A stretch of DNA of 64,000 nt from Sabethes cyaneus (GCF_943734655.1 NC_071355.1:20472268-20536267), one strand, 5' to 3'; positions 11,991 to 22,756 are shown, counted from the first letter of the stretch. Notes: a model not told the origin generated them from the sequence alone. Translations and numbers: made by a program.

Positions 11991-12210
11991 ATTTCCTCAT
12001 AACTCGAGAACTAATCAAGCAAATGGAACCAAATTTGACATTTGGGAGATTTCTATGGTGTACCGAGACCCCTCCGTCCTTTAACAGGGGGCTCCTATAC
12101 AAATGAAACACAAATTTCCTCATTTATTTTTTGATGGTTTGAGACCCCTCATTCTAGTGGTCCCAGGAGGATAAGGACTCTCATACAAATAAAACAGAAA
12201 TGTTTGCGTT

Positions 12211-13852
12211 TGAGCCATATTTTCTGCTATGTAACAAGCGGTAAGCTGTGAAAGTAAACTAGTCAAACCTTCTCGGAGCAAGAGACAGTGAATTGACGCC
12301 GCTAACTTACGCTCCTGTTGCCATTCATGTCAAAAGAGAAAGACATTCGAATGGCACGTCATATTTACGATGAACGTGCCTTGGCTTTGATGTTATTTGT
12401 AAACAATGGCCCTTTTAAAGGCCACAAGCGAGTTAAAGTAAGATTATTGAAATTTGAAACATGTCAAGCTACGCATAATCATATTCAATACAATAATCTG
12501 TGGGCTGGTCATTCGTTACTATTTCAACCTTGATGATGCACACAAGTGATTTGTCTAAATGTCTAAATGGTTGCAGGCGTTGTCTATGTCTAAATGGTTG
12601 CAGGCGTTGTAATTATGAACCCCCGTTCACGTCTTTTCAAAGCCACCATTGAAAAATGAAGAATTCATTCAATGAAGAATTGGATCTGAATATTTCGCAC
12701 TTCTCTTTTAAACATTCACTTAATCAATGGCACTCACAGATTCCTTTAAACATACATATGCAGGAAATGCAGTTTACATTTGTCTTCGGTATAATGTTCT
12801 GATATAGTCCTACGTCACCGTTTCGTACAACCCTTAGGGATGTATAACTTGTAGTTTGTGGTCTATATATCGAAATGTTCCAGTTCATCCAACTTATCAT
12901 TCTTCGCACCAGACGCTTCTTCACTTCCAAAAAAAATCTTTTACGTTTGACTGTGTACTGCTTGAGACGAGTACAGACAAAAAATAATTAAAAAATTTCA
13001 CTATCTATTTCAAATCCACTTAAAACTTTGATTTTAAATCCATTTTTAGGTCCCACTTTATGTCCGATTTCAAAACCGATTTCCACTCTAATTTTAGGCC
13101 CAGTTTAAAGGCCGTTTTGGAATAAAATTGATAATTTTATATTAAGTCTGATTTCACAACTAATTTCAAGCTTGACTGTTGGGTCTATTTCATATTCAAT
13201 TCCAAGCCAGCCCAAGATTTTCAGCCCAATTTGCAGTTTATTTCCAAAATCCAATTCCTAGTTTAATTTTAAATTCAATTTAAGTCCAATTCAATTGAAT
13301 TCTAATCCTTGATTCATAGCAAGAAGCACAAAACTCATACTGTGAGTGAGTGTGAGTGAATGAATATGTAAATAAATCGCTAAGTTAAACTATAATACAA
13401 ATTTAAATTACATGTTTATTTAATTCTTATTAGGCTTTTTACTTTCTAGTTAAGAAAATGTCGATTGCCGCGGAGGAAAAATGTAATCTCCGCCAATATG
13501 TTTGCCATCTTAATTCATGAATGCGTGCGGAATTTTTCCCTGCTGATGTTTTCTCTGGCGGTAGATTCTCTTTTGCTCTCTGGTTCGCTGCGTGAAATGC
13601 CAGCTGTGGAAGAATTAAGCGAAATGCTCACAAATAGTGAATTCGGTTCACATCGCATAGCAACAGAGATATCGCGTATAATAGCGAGAGAAATTCATAG
13701 GTATGTGAGTTTGGCGCTTGTAATCAAGGTTGAAATTTCATGTGCTTGAAATCTAATTAAGTTTTTTTGCTGCTATGAATTTCTCAACCTAGCACTGGTC
13801 GCACTATTGGACAGTTGTGTCTGTTTCGTGTAGCTTTTTGGTAATCATTTTA
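12211..13852. other. Intergenic DNA, no gene recognised
   Basis: A 21-bp string, beginning TCTAAATGGTTGCAGG, is tandemly duplicated near 12559-12610. The stretch 13000-13310 is low-complexity and T/A-rich with repeated ATTTCAA-type words. No coding sequence was recognised. TAGTCCTACGTCAC at 12805-12818 is a copy of the motif described at 10607. Confidence 0.4.
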
Positions 13853-15099
13853 CAAAGGAAAGTTCCGATTTTGTCAGCTCCCGCTTTTGTCTACCCCCGA
13901 TTTTATCAGATTTTTATCCCGATTTTGTCAGCCTATAAATTTTGTTTAACTTTTGTGCTTTTAAACATGATTTATAAAACTTTTCAGCCTGCTTGAAACT
14001 ATTTTGATTCTCTGTAGAGATTTTTTGAATAAAATGATGCCTTCTTGCGACTAATTTGGCGTCAAACTTAGGGTATTTTTATAGTAAAAGTTCTATAGTT
14101 CCTAAACAAGCAAAGATAGAGGTATACTACATTCAGCAATGTTGGGTATTTTTACCATTTGTACAACTGTGTAAAACAAGAAAAAGTCATACAACAACTA
14201 CAAAAACAGCTAAAATAGAAAAACTGATTTTATCGATTTTTCATTTAAATTTTGCATTACACTTTTAGGGGGATTAATCAAAATTTGAATTCCGCTGGAC
14301 GATAGAACTTTGAATTTTAAGAAAGTCTCGCACCAAAAAAGGTTCTGGACCAGTGTGCTGTGTCTGGTTCAGTGAGCTTTCGGTTGACCAATTGAGGGTT
14401 GAAATTTAATTTTTAGTAGCAGTCTTCGATATTGCAAGGTCTTAAGTCTTGAATTTTGAAAAAAAAATTGTTAAACAAAGTTCCCGATTTTGGCAGTCTT
14501 CCCATTTTGTCAGCCTAAAATTCAGCATGGGGCTGACCAAATCGGAACATTACCCAAGTAACGAAATTAGTTTTATGATAATCTGTACACTGTTACTATG
14601 ACCATACTCTTAAGCCTTCCTTTAAGTCTCGTAAACTCATACGGCTATAACGAATCAATGAAAAACCTTACTTAGAACCAAAGAGGACCACACTACAGGA
14701 GGGACTTAGAACCAAGCTTTAATCATCTGTACGCTTCTAAGTTTCATTGCACAATCCTATCGTAACTAAAAAGGAGTCATTGCAACTGAAAGGCCTAAAA
14801 GGCTTTCGATACTTATTTAGAAGATAGTTATTGCCTTTATTGAAGGTTTTCATTTGGTTTTAAAGAATGAGTTTTATTGTGCACTTATATACTCATATTA
14901 TACTTGATTGCATTTTATTTGTCGTCATAGCCTGATGAAAGAGTCTGTAATAGCCGTACAAAACCTATTCAGGATATTGACCTATTGACGATAAATTTAT
15001 GTTGCTGCCTAAAAACAAATAAGCATCAGCATTGCCATTTTAAAACTCTCATAAAAACGTATACGGCTTCATAGCATAGAAATTGTTACTTGGGTACTG
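13853..15099. mobile_element. Pogo/mariner-type MITE, about 700 bp, with a nested insertion
   Basis: The left end reads CAAAGGAAAGTTCCGATTTTG after a TA. When the nested element at 14553-15094 is removed, the right end reads, in reverse complement, CAGTAATGTTCCGATTTGG next to TA. These termini and the repeated CCGATTTTGTCAG words match the 710-bp element at 37145-37854, and both contain TTAATCAAA next to a CTTTTAG run. There is no transposase. The target is TA, as in the Tc1/mariner/pogo group. Confidence 0.8.
14553..15094. mobile_element. 542-bp MITE nested in the pogo-type MITE
   Basis: The ends are CCCAAGTAAC and GTTACTTGGG, flanked by TA on both sides (14551-14552 and 15095-15096). The insertion splits the last bases of the surrounding element. 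The termini resemble those of 27043-27330 (CCCAGGTAAC), so the two may belong to related families. No coding sequence. Confidence 0.8.
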
Positions 15100-15144
15100 T
15101 ATTTATTTTCCATTTTGGGTTTAATACTTCTACAAGCAGTGGAC

Positions 15145-15650
15145 CGCTCGAATGCAGAACAATCTTAGAGGCAATTCCAAACTGTTCTGGTGGTTCGTAA
15201 ATACCAAACGTAAAGAAGCGGGCCTATTTTCCATAGTCGACATGTTCAAAAGCTGCGCACAGCACATTTCCTGGGAGCAACATGGTTTCTATTCCAAACG
15301 TTCGCCACTAACCACTAACTTTGGTGTGCACTTTTTCGCAACGTGCTTGCTGAACATGAGTGCTTGAAATACTAGGAATCTCGTCCGATCTTGTAGAATG
15401 GTTCCGATCTTACCTGATGAACTGTACTCTTTGTGTGAACGAAGATCTTTATGACTATCGCAAAAGTACCACAAGGCAGTAATTTAGGACCACTAGTCTT
15501 TACGTTGTTCATTATTGATGTAACACTGCAAGCTCCGAATGGTTGCCGAAAACTCCATGCAAATGATGTGAAATTATTCAAAATCGTTCGAAACACTTTG
15601 GATTGCGATGAGCTTCAGCTACTCGTTGGCGTGTTTCTAAAAGTTAAATA
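15145..15650 (+). pseudogene. Jockey/CR1-like reverse transcriptase fragment with HAND in place of YADD
   Basis: Translated pieces include LFWWFVNTKRKEAGL (pre-palm), QHISWEQHGFYSKRS, then VPQGSNLGPLVFTLF and LHANDVKLFKIVRNTLD. The spacing shows large internal deletions between the pieces. The catalytic YADD box reads HAND, so one active-site aspartate is lost. The wording is close to the copy at 20683-22756, so the two are probably one family or sister families. Confidence 0.85.
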
Positions 15651-17379
15651 ACTTGACCCTTGCAGTCGAGAAAAAAACGAAAAAGAAGAGAATCCTTAAT
15701 AACATTTTCTAATATACTTTAACAGACAAGAAATCCGCACATTCCGGCGCAACTATCAGCGCGTTAATGCTTCTCCAACACATTCACACGCACGACAAAC
15801 CGAATGATCGGCAGTAATGGTCGATAAAAATCACCTATCGTCATCCGAACCCATGTCATTGAAGACTGCCGGAGTGGAGGCTGCCGAAAGCAGCAGCCTG
15901 GCGGAAGAGAGCACCAGACCGGGCCAGACCACCAGTTGCTAATTAACATTCCGCTTGGCTTTTGCAGATCACATAGATTGTTTTCTTCTACTCCTTCTTC
16001 TTCTTCTGACAGTCCCATCAACTGCCTCCCTCTATCCTGAGCATCCGTGAGTATGTGTGGTCATAGAAATATTGCTTTCATTGACCCATTCCAGGGTATC
16101 AATTTAAATGTGGGTTTAGACGGTTAGGTTAGCTTAATTTAGAGCAGAGATGCAACAAATCTAACAATCTAACTACGTAGCCTTGGGCGAAAACGGCCAC
16201 GCCCATCCAATTTACTACATCCCGTGTCCATTCAGTAGCAGCAGCAGTAGCAGCACCTGGGACAGTTGATACCCACCGTTCGGTGTTTGTTTGCGGTTAA
16301 GTTATTTAAAAATATATTAGCAGAACAATTACTCCTATAACCATAAAATCTGTTAATGCTCGAAACGAGGCATGTTAGATAGTTTTTTTCCCTTACATTT
16401 TATTGTCAATAATGACCTCCTCCGGCCGTGAAACAGTCAATCAATCTGCTGACCGCGCTGCTCAATAATCATCAAGCATGACCGCGCACCACAAGTACTA
16501 AAACTTTGCCTTTAAAGCCAACTCGATTCGATTTCTCGATGAAATTCAGGTAATTTCAAGTTTTACTACTTCCTGGAATAAACGAACGCTGGATGGACTT
16601 TAATAGTATGACACAATAATCGAGCAATGAAATACATATGTCATTTGAAATGCCACCCGTGGTGTGAAATGTAATTAATCCTGCAATTAAGGTGGAAAAA
16701 CTAATATTCCAAGAAAGCTTTGCTTTTGCTGTGCGAGCCACCAACCACAGCCGATAAGGCCAATATTCCTAATCTCGATAGTTATGGGAATCGATATTTA
16801 AATCGTTCGCAATATTTTAGCTCAGTGTTCTCATTTCCTACCGCAATATATAGCCGTCCAATCTGCGCCCAGTGTGATGGCGTTGGCTGTGTCTCGGTGC
16901 TTACGCAAAAATTAGCACCACTTAAAATGCACTGAAATAAAGTTTAATTATTTCCACCGAATCCCACCACCGAGAGAGAGAGCGAGGGAAGCAGAGCAGC
17001 AGCGGAGTGGTTCGGTTGGGAGGTGCCATGTTGACATCTAGTTATAAGTCCAAAGTTTACGATCATCGATTTTGCCGTCGACACATAAACTAGTTGCACG
17101 TTGAACTGGACGGTTGGCTGGCTGGCTGCTGAAGTGCACCGGGTGGAAGCCAGCTTACCCGGCTCGCGTTCCGCTGCGCTGGTATGCGACTAATGAGGAC
17201 GATCTTTTTGCATCATCCTGTGAAACAGCATTTTTCTTCTCGGTTGATTGCGCCATAACTCTCCTAGCCTAGTTCGGTTCGACTTATTGCATCCGTGTGC
17301 CGTCGTAGTGCTGTGGCGCTGTTAGATGAGTTAATTTCTTAGTGAAGAATGTTCACCCAGAAGGAGGAGGATCGCCATG
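15651..17379. other. Moderately GC-rich DNA, possibly unique host sequence
   Basis: It contains CAGCAGCAG-like and GAGAGAGAG runs (near 16240 and 16970) and imperfect GCTGGCTGGCTG near 17110. No open frame with a recognisable domain was found. Its composition differs from the surrounding transposon-rich DNA. Confidence 0.35.
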
Positions 17380-17991
17380 ATCTAGATACTTCTAGGCCGA
17401 AACTTAATTCGAACTTGTTACTGAGGAAAAATCCCCGCAATTGCAGAGCAGGTGCGCTGAACTTTCATGTTCAGCATTACAAACGTGACAGGTGTCTGAA
17501 TCATCCGATATGTTTTAAATGATGAAGAGCGGGACTATGTCCAAATAGGTTAGGAGTTATCGAAAGCGCCTTCAATATCAAGGAAAACGCAAAGTGTCAT
17601 CTCTTGATATTTAAATGATTTTTCAATTAATTTCACAGCACAATGCAGTGCAGTGCAGTTACTGTAGATTTACCGTATTGGTATGCATGTTGATTTCCAT
17701 ACAACGGAGCTTGCGGATATAGTTATCCGCGATTTGCTCCATCAACTTGAGAAGCGTTGATGCATGGTTTTGCTCCATTTCAACCAATTCTCTCTGCAAA
17801 ATGTAGATAAGCTCGGACATTTTATTGCTGTCCATTTTCTGTAAGGAAACTGGTAGAATACCATCCGGATCTGAAGATTTTATTTGTTCATAAGAGCTAA
17901 GTGCCCATTTGGTCGATTGTTCCGTAAACAATCCGCGTGCAAGCAAAGTCAAACAATCCGCGTGCAAGTCGTTTGGCATGTAACGACACAT
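17380..17991 (-). pseudogene. LOA/I-like non-LTR retrotransposon, internally deleted
   Basis: On the minus strand, 17991-17659 reads TKWALSSYEQIKSSDPDGIL, the pre-palm block usually seen as K-S-PGPDGI. Near 17570-17540 the frame gives CVFLDIEGAFDN, motif A with its aspartate. Closely downstream (17480-17420) comes CHVCNAEHESSAHLLCNC, which matches the cysteine/histidine block at the extreme C-terminus of LOA-type ORF2 proteins. The palm from YADD onward and the RNase H region are therefore missing. Several frameshifts and stops are present. Confidence 0.75.
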
Positions 17992-18076
17992 TCCAAAGTA
18001 GTGAGGCTTAATTTCGTCAATGTTTTCTTAACACTTTATACTCTACATTTAAATAAAACTAGAAGGAAACAATGGA

Positions 18077-18144
18077 AAGTGCGGCGTTGATTTGATGGCC
18101 AATCCGTTCCACCACACGGATTTGCTGGCCTAAACGCCGCACTG
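18077..18144. repeat. Imperfect 30-bp inverted repeat
   Basis: AGTGCGGCGTT...GGCCAATCCGT pairs with ACGGATTTGCTGGCC...AACGCCGCACT across a short loop. It lies at the outer edge of the inverted repeat at 18137. AACGCCGCACT also occurs at 60070. Confidence 0.75.
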
Positions 18145-18283
18145 AGGGATGAAAACCAAATCTAGGTGGACAAAAGTAATTACGCTAAAACCGTTAGTTC
18201 TAGGTATATAGTATCTTCAAGAAAAGTTTGTTATATTAACTTCCGCATTTTTTAGTATGCATGACATTAGTGGTGGCCATCCT
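18137..18283. repeat. Inverted repeat, left partner of 22757-22893
   Basis: GGTGGACAAAAGTAATTACG, CCGTTAGTTCTAGGTATATA and CTTCCGCATTTTTTAGTAT recur in reverse complement at 22757-22893. Together the two arms enclose about 4.7 kb that holds the histone relics and a reverse transcriptase pseudogene. Confidence 0.85.
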
Positions 18284-18346
18284 AGTAGGCGAGTCTAAAG
18301 CATAAACTTTTTTATGACGCAAAGTTGAAGAGCATTATAATTTAAG

Positions 18347-18415
18347 TAACTTTGCTGAAGAAAGGAAAACCTTATCTCTTATCGTTAATAAGCTGGAGCA
18401 ATTTAAAATTTTTTG
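18347..18415. repeat. Inner inverted repeat, partner of 20420-20489
   Basis: TAACTTTGCTGAAGAAAGG and TATCTCTTATCGTTAATA recur inverted at 20420-20489. This second pair immediately encloses the histone-derived segment. Confidence 0.8.
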
Positions 18416-19254
18416 GTCGGGGTGGACCGTTTTTTCTTGATATCTCTTTTCGTGCATATTTCTCACAAATCATGCCTTCTGAGAACTCACACACATTTTG
18501 TTTGAAAAAATCAACTCGATAGCTCCTTGGGTTCTGAAGCTACAGGTATTTTTTCTAAAAAAACCAGAGGGGTTGTGTACGACCGCATAGGTGACGTAGG
18601 ACTACCTATGTCTCTTTGTAGCGATAGTAGCATGTATGTAAATATACGATTCTTCAGGTATACATGCTACATGCGTTGTACGTAACGTTTATTAAAGTAG
18701 TAACATTGTATAGTTCAATCCTCAACAGATTTCGGAGTTACTTCTATGAATTGATTGAATCTATTTTATTATAATAAATCGAAGTCACACTAAACCAAAC
18801 AGTAAATAAATTTTCATGATCTGTTTCTACGTTGAACAGTGCTTTTCCTCTGGTAATTGGTAGACGGTACGCACGAATTTTCAAAAAGCTGAAAATTTTA
18901 CGCAAAACTTCTCTGCTGCTTACAAAAGAAGAACACTGATAATAAAGTATTTATAAGCTGCAGACGTTTTGGAAGTAGCAGAAAACGCCGCCCGTGACCA
19001 GAAAGCTTATTTTCGCCATTTTTCGGTCGTCCGCAGCGGCGAAAAATTCAACTTTTCCCTCGTTGCCTGTGTTATTATGGTATTAACTAGGCAAAAAAAT
19101 ATAATAAACTCTTCAATCGCTGTGGCCTTTAAAAGGACCTATTGTTTGATTATCATAACTCCAGTTTGAGATAAACTTGCACTAACGCACTTAACGTATC
19201 TTTTTTCGGTAAATTCGTTCGTGTATGATCCTGAATCACGATGAAATACCACTC

Positions 19255-19498
19255 CAAGTGGCCAGCTGCAAGTGACGTGAGATAATTCTGGTCTTTCTGT
19301 CGTCGCGAGCAGCATTTCCTGCCAACTCAATCACTTCCGCGGCTAATTATTCCTTCACGACAGCCAGCTCCAGCACCAAAAGTTTCCTTTCCTCAGCAGC
19401 CGGTGAATACGACTGACCGGGAACCGCAGACGTGCACGACTCGAGCATGACTTGCGCTTGCCCTTGATGCTTCGCCTTCGTTTGTCGCGTCCAGAAAT
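19255..19498 (-). pseudogene. Histone H2A pseudogene (N-terminal two thirds)
   Basis: Reading the minus strand from 19498, the frame gives ISGRDKRRRSIKGKRKSC, then RARLRFPVSRIHRLLRKGN, which aligns with the H2A N-terminal tail and the start of its histone fold. The initiator ATG has become ATT. After RKGN a frameshift with stops follows, and a shifted frame then gives EVIELAGNAARDDRKTRII and SRHLQLA, the H2A alpha2-loop-alpha3 region. The last third of H2A is missing. A TATA element lies about 60 bp upstream. H2A normally packages DNA in the nucleosome; this copy cannot encode it. Confidence 0.9.
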
Positions 19499-19552
19499 GT
19501 GGGCAGTAGCTCAGCTAGCGTTTGAATAATGCTGTTCGCCAGCTTACCTCGT

Positions 19553-19560
19553 GTTATATA
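19553..19560 (-). promoter_or_regulatory. TATA box of the H2A relic
   Basis: On the minus strand the sequence is GGTATATAACACGAGG, 55-60 bp before the mutated start codon. The same block, with the following leader ATTCAAACGCTAGCTGAGC, is kept in copy B at 36222-36229, where no H2A coding sequence follows. Confidence 0.65.
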
Positions 19561-19824
19561 CCAGAGCAAGCGAAAAGAATCGGTTCCACCTATTTTTCAT
19601 GGTTCATCATTCCATCATCTACGTTGAATAAAATGGAGCATTTCAATTTGATTTTGAACAAAAGAACAAAGTTACCAGTGAGGAGCCGCTCGCCTCTTGC
19701 TGCCAAAGCAAATTACGCTACGTATTACTGTAGCATAGGTGATGGCTAGATTTGTGTTGCTAAAGAAAACCGAGTGAAAAGCCCAAAGTTCCAAGTTTCC
19801 TAGGTTTCATCAATTACCGAAAAC

Positions 19825-19840
19825 CGTTCTTTTGAGAACG
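19825..19840 (+). terminator. Histone-type 3' stem-loop
   Basis: CGTTCT-TTTG-AGAACG forms a perfect 6-bp stem with a 4-base loop, the geometry of replication-dependent histone mRNA 3' ends. The loop fits the consensus (UUUC/UUUA-like) better on the plus strand, so it may belong to a lost plus-strand histone gene. Copy B has the equivalent at 35944-35959. Confidence 0.65.
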
Positions 19841-19937
19841 AACAAATTCTCATAAGAAGATGCAAAAGATGTTACTAAAACTCTTTCATTTGATTAAACC
19901 CATGGTTTTATGCATTTTCACGCTTAACCGAACACAT

Positions 19938-20024
19938 TTACTTGTAGCTGATTTATTTGTTGGCTGCTTTGGTACCTTCCGAGACGGGCAACTCAACCGG
20001 CAACAACAAGCGAGAGGTGATCGG
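19938..20024 (-). pseudogene. Histone H2B C-terminal fragment
   Basis: The minus strand reads PITSRLLLPVELPVSEGTKA then ANK, a stop and ISYK plus stop. It aligns with the H2B C-terminal helix and tail, where the family reads LLLPGELAKHAVSEGTKA and ends KYTSSK. A few residues are deleted after TSR and after VEL, and the tail holds an in-frame stop. It lies between the two H2A relics in the same orientation. Confidence 0.8.
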
Positions 20025-20115
20025 TTAAAATTATTCGGTAGAAAGCGAACAATTAGAATCAATCGAATTAAATTAGTGAGCGAAAATTCCTCAAATCATC
20101 ATGAATATTATGTTT

Positions 20116-20131
20116 CGTCCTTAAAAGAACG
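20116..20131 (-). terminator. Histone 3' stem-loop of the second H2A relic
   Basis: On the minus strand CGTTCT-TTTA-AGGACG forms a 6-bp stem (one G-T pair) with loop TTTA. It starts about 26 bp after the preserved H2A stop codon, the normal distance for replication-dependent histone mRNAs. Confidence 0.75.
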
Positions 20132-20157
20132 GTTTTTCGACATGATATGTTGGAAAT

Positions 20158-20395
20158 TTAGGCCTTATTTTCCGTCTTCTTGGGCAGCAACAAAACAGCT
20201 TGGATGTTTGGAAAAACACTTCTCGGAGCAGTGGTAACACCAGACAGCAATTTATTCAACTCTTCGTCTTTGCGGATGGCCAGCTGCAAGTGACGATAAT
20301 TCTGCTTGTTTTGTTGTCGCGAGCAGCATGTTTCCTGCCAATTCCAGAACTTCAGCAGCCAGAAATTCCATCACGGCAGCGAAATGAGTACTCCA
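20158..20395 (-). pseudogene. Histone H2A pseudogene (C-terminal two thirds)
   Basis: From about 20395 the minus strand gives HFAAVMEFLAAEVLELAGN, the H2A alpha2 helix. After a frameshift it gives DEELNKLLSGVTTAPRSVFP, NIQAVLL, and a tail LPKKTENKA with the stop TAA at 20158-20160. The alpha1 helix and N-terminal tail are missing. Frameshifts fall around the NAARDNKKT segment and near LLSG. The 3' stem-loop follows at 20116-20131. Confidence 0.9.
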
Positions 20396-20419
20396 GCCCC
20401 AACACACGTTCAGTATACT

Positions 20420-20489
20420 TCGAAAAACTTTAACTTGCTCCAGCCTATTAACGATAAGAGATAAAATTTTCATTTCCTTAGCAAAGTTA
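20420..20489. repeat. Inner inverted repeat, right arm
   Basis: Reverse-complement partner of 18347-18415. It marks the outer edge of the histone-derived segment on this side. Confidence 0.8.
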
Positions 20490-20682
20490 GGCCATTGCAA
20501 ATTATTTTTAAAGTTTTTGTCCCCCCGGCCTTCAAAATTGGCTTTAAAAATCGGGGGGCAAAAAAATTTGTTAAACTTGAGGAAAGTGTTTTTATATAAA
20601 ATCAATTATATATGGGTTTTACAGCCTAAAGAACTCGAAAAAAGAGTGTACGGAGTGTTAACGCTTCTAGCACGAAACAAAA

Positions 20683-22756
20683 GTGGAAGTACAAATAATG
20701 CAATTTCCGAAAATCGGCCAAAAAAATTCTTTCGATTTTGACTCTATTTTGGAAGATTTTTGCATGGAAAATAATAACGTAAAAATTTCGGAGATCCCCA
20801 GCTGTGAACTTGACGCCAACGCTCGATACTCCACCAGAAATTATGCAGCAATAAATAGTGACTTTGCGCGTGTTAATTTAGACGATAAGAACCCGAAGCT
20901 TGCCCTTACCACTACCGATGATACCCTCTGGTTTTATTATCAGAATGTAAGAGCGCTGAGGACCAAACTTGACGACATCTTTCTGGCATCTTTCGATTGT
21001 AGCTACGGCGTAATTACGCTAACGCTAAAGACTGGGTTAAATGACAACATCAATTCACTGCAGATTTTCGGTACCTCATTCAATGTTTTCCGTTGCGACC
21101 GATCCAGTGTTAACAGCGGCAAGCATAGTTTTGGCTGTGTGTTAATTGCTGTTGCCGAGCGGCATGGCGGAAATAGGCTGGAGCAAGTGTGTGTCTCTGC
21201 TACGATACGGGGTCATCGTTTCCTGATGTGCAATATTTACATTCCTCCCGACAAAAGCCGATCAGTTGATTTAATTGAAGAGCACATTAGCACCGTCCGT
21301 AAACTCTGCAACAAGGCCTCTCAACGTGACACTGTCCTTGTGCGCGGCGATTACAATCAACCCCGCCTTGCATGCCGGAAAGACGAGAGCGGTACTCTTC
21401 CTAACTTGTCATATTTAACTCCCGCGAATATAGCATTGGACGATAGCATGTACTTTTTGGCCATGAATCAAGTAAATCTACAACTGAATAACAACGGCCG
21501 CTCTCTAGATTTAGCTTTTGTGTCTGAGGCCAGCCGTACTGTGGTTACCGCTTCCGAGGATCCCCTACCCTAAGAATGCGAGTGACAACTACAGAAAGTT
21601 GAATGCTACACTTTATAAGTCGTACGTTCTACGGGTGCAGTTTGGTTTGCGTCGGAATCCAAAATCCTTTTGGAGTTTTGTGAATATGAAGAGGAAAAAT
21701 CCGTCAATCCCATCTAACATGATTTACGATGGCAGAGAATCTACGAGTGAAGCCGAAGCATGTGATTTCTTTGCGATACATTTTGCTTCAGTCTTTCAAG
21801 CCGAACAATCGTCCGATGCAGACGCCGAACTTGCCGCGTCTAATGTCTCACTGGATTCTTTAGACCTGGATACGTTTGAAATTTCGCCCGCCATGATTGT
21901 TGCTGCCTCTAAAAAGTTAAAAAGCTCGTACGATCCTGGACCGGATGAAATCCGGGCTGTTGTTTTTTGTCGCTGTGCTAGTTCTTTCGCTGAGCCGTTA
22001 GCCGCCATTTTCAGCCGATCATTCGAAGGGGGAGAATTTCCTGCGAGCTGGAAGCTGTCATATATGTTTTTCGTGTATAAAAGTGGTGATCGTCGTAAGG
22101 TCAGGAATTACCGTGGGTTTACTAGCCTTTCCGCCGCTTCGAAACTGTTCGAGATTACCGTCAACGACCGAATTCTACAAGCCACGAAGTCTTATATCTC
22201 CTCTGACCAAAATGGTTTCATTCCCGCAGATCCGTAACTACAAACTTGTTAGACTTCGCTACCACTTGTTCGACGGAAGGCTATGGAAGGCAGAGCGCAA
22301 GTAGATGTCATCCGTACGGTCTGAAAGCTGCTTTCGACAAAATTGACCACAAAGTGTTACTCCGTAATTCGTTGTGAATGGGAGCCTCGAGCAGATTGAT
22401 GTCATGGCTTTTACCCTATCTGACTGAAAGAACGCTTCATGTCAAACACGGTCTAAGCATCTCGTCACCGTTTGTTAATAAATCTGGAGTTCCGCAAGGG
22501 AGCAATTTAGGACCACTTTTGTTCGTCGTTTTCTTCAACGATGTTGCATTCTCGCTTGGTTACAGATGCAAACTCATTTATGCCGATGATTTGAAAATCT
22601 ACGTAGTAGTGCGCTCTATCTGTCTCCATCTGCAAATGTTGCTAAACGTGTTCGTCAATTGGTGTCAGCTAAACAAACTTGTTGTCAGTATCGCAAAATG
22701 CAACGTCATGACCTTTCATCGTTCTTCAGATCCGATTATGTTTGATTACCATATCG
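20683..22756 (+). pseudogene. Jockey/CR1-like ORF2 (endonuclease plus RT), inactivated
   Basis: The 20683-21573 frame is an APE-type endonuclease: YYQNVRALRTKLDDIFLAS, YIPPDKSRSVDLIEEH, VRGDYNQPRL and LDLAFVSE. The usual TETWLND block reads TLKTGLND, so the metal-binding glutamate is lost. A deletion near 21565 removes the endonuclease end and joins it to NPKSFWSFVNMKRKNPSIPS and the RT. RT blocks are DPGPDEI, VRNYRGFTSLSAASKLFE, motif A as GLKAAFDKIDHKVLL (first aspartate replaced by glycine), SGVPQGSNLGPLLFVVFFND and LIYADDLKIY (intact). There are frameshifts near 22235 and 22375. It ends abruptly at 22756, where the inverted repeat starts. Confidence 0.9.

Larger units (their letters stand above)
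10264..12210 (+). mobile_element. Minisatellite-bearing composite element, copy 1
   Basis: It starts ACTAGCTGTAACCC and carries diverged units of the same minisatellite found at 30190-32060 (GAACTAATCAAGCAAATGG, CCATACAAATGAAAC). Units are present at about 10790-11045 and 11985-12210. A non-LTR reverse transcriptase fragment sits between them. ACTAGCT at the start mirrors AGCTAGT at the end of copy 2, so the ends may be related. The autonomous source is unknown; a Helitron-type element is one possibility. Confidence 0.55.
18560..20500 (-). repeat. Histone-derived dispersed segment, copy A
   Basis: A unit carrying decayed H2A, H2B and again H2A on the minus strand, with histone-type 3' stem-loops and an H2A promoter region. 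From about 18560 to 19860 it is matched by an inverted copy at 35900-38240 (copy B). Shared marks outside the genes are GCTGCTTACAAAAGAAGAAC, GTGACTTCGA (inverse), GTACGTAACGTTTATT and the GACGTAGGACTAC motif. It behaves as a dispersed repeat and not as an active histone cluster. Confidence 0.75.

Noticed and set aside
18969..19169. Plus-strand frame starting EVAENAARDQKAYFRH, reminiscent of the H2A segment GNAARDNKKT
   Set aside because: The resemblance covers about ten residues only and the strand is opposite to the genuine H2A relics; probably chance.
19735..19800. Histone H1 tail upstream of the 19825 stem-loop
   Set aside because: GTTGCTAAAGAAAACC could be part of a Lys/Pro-rich tail, but the similarity is too short to support.
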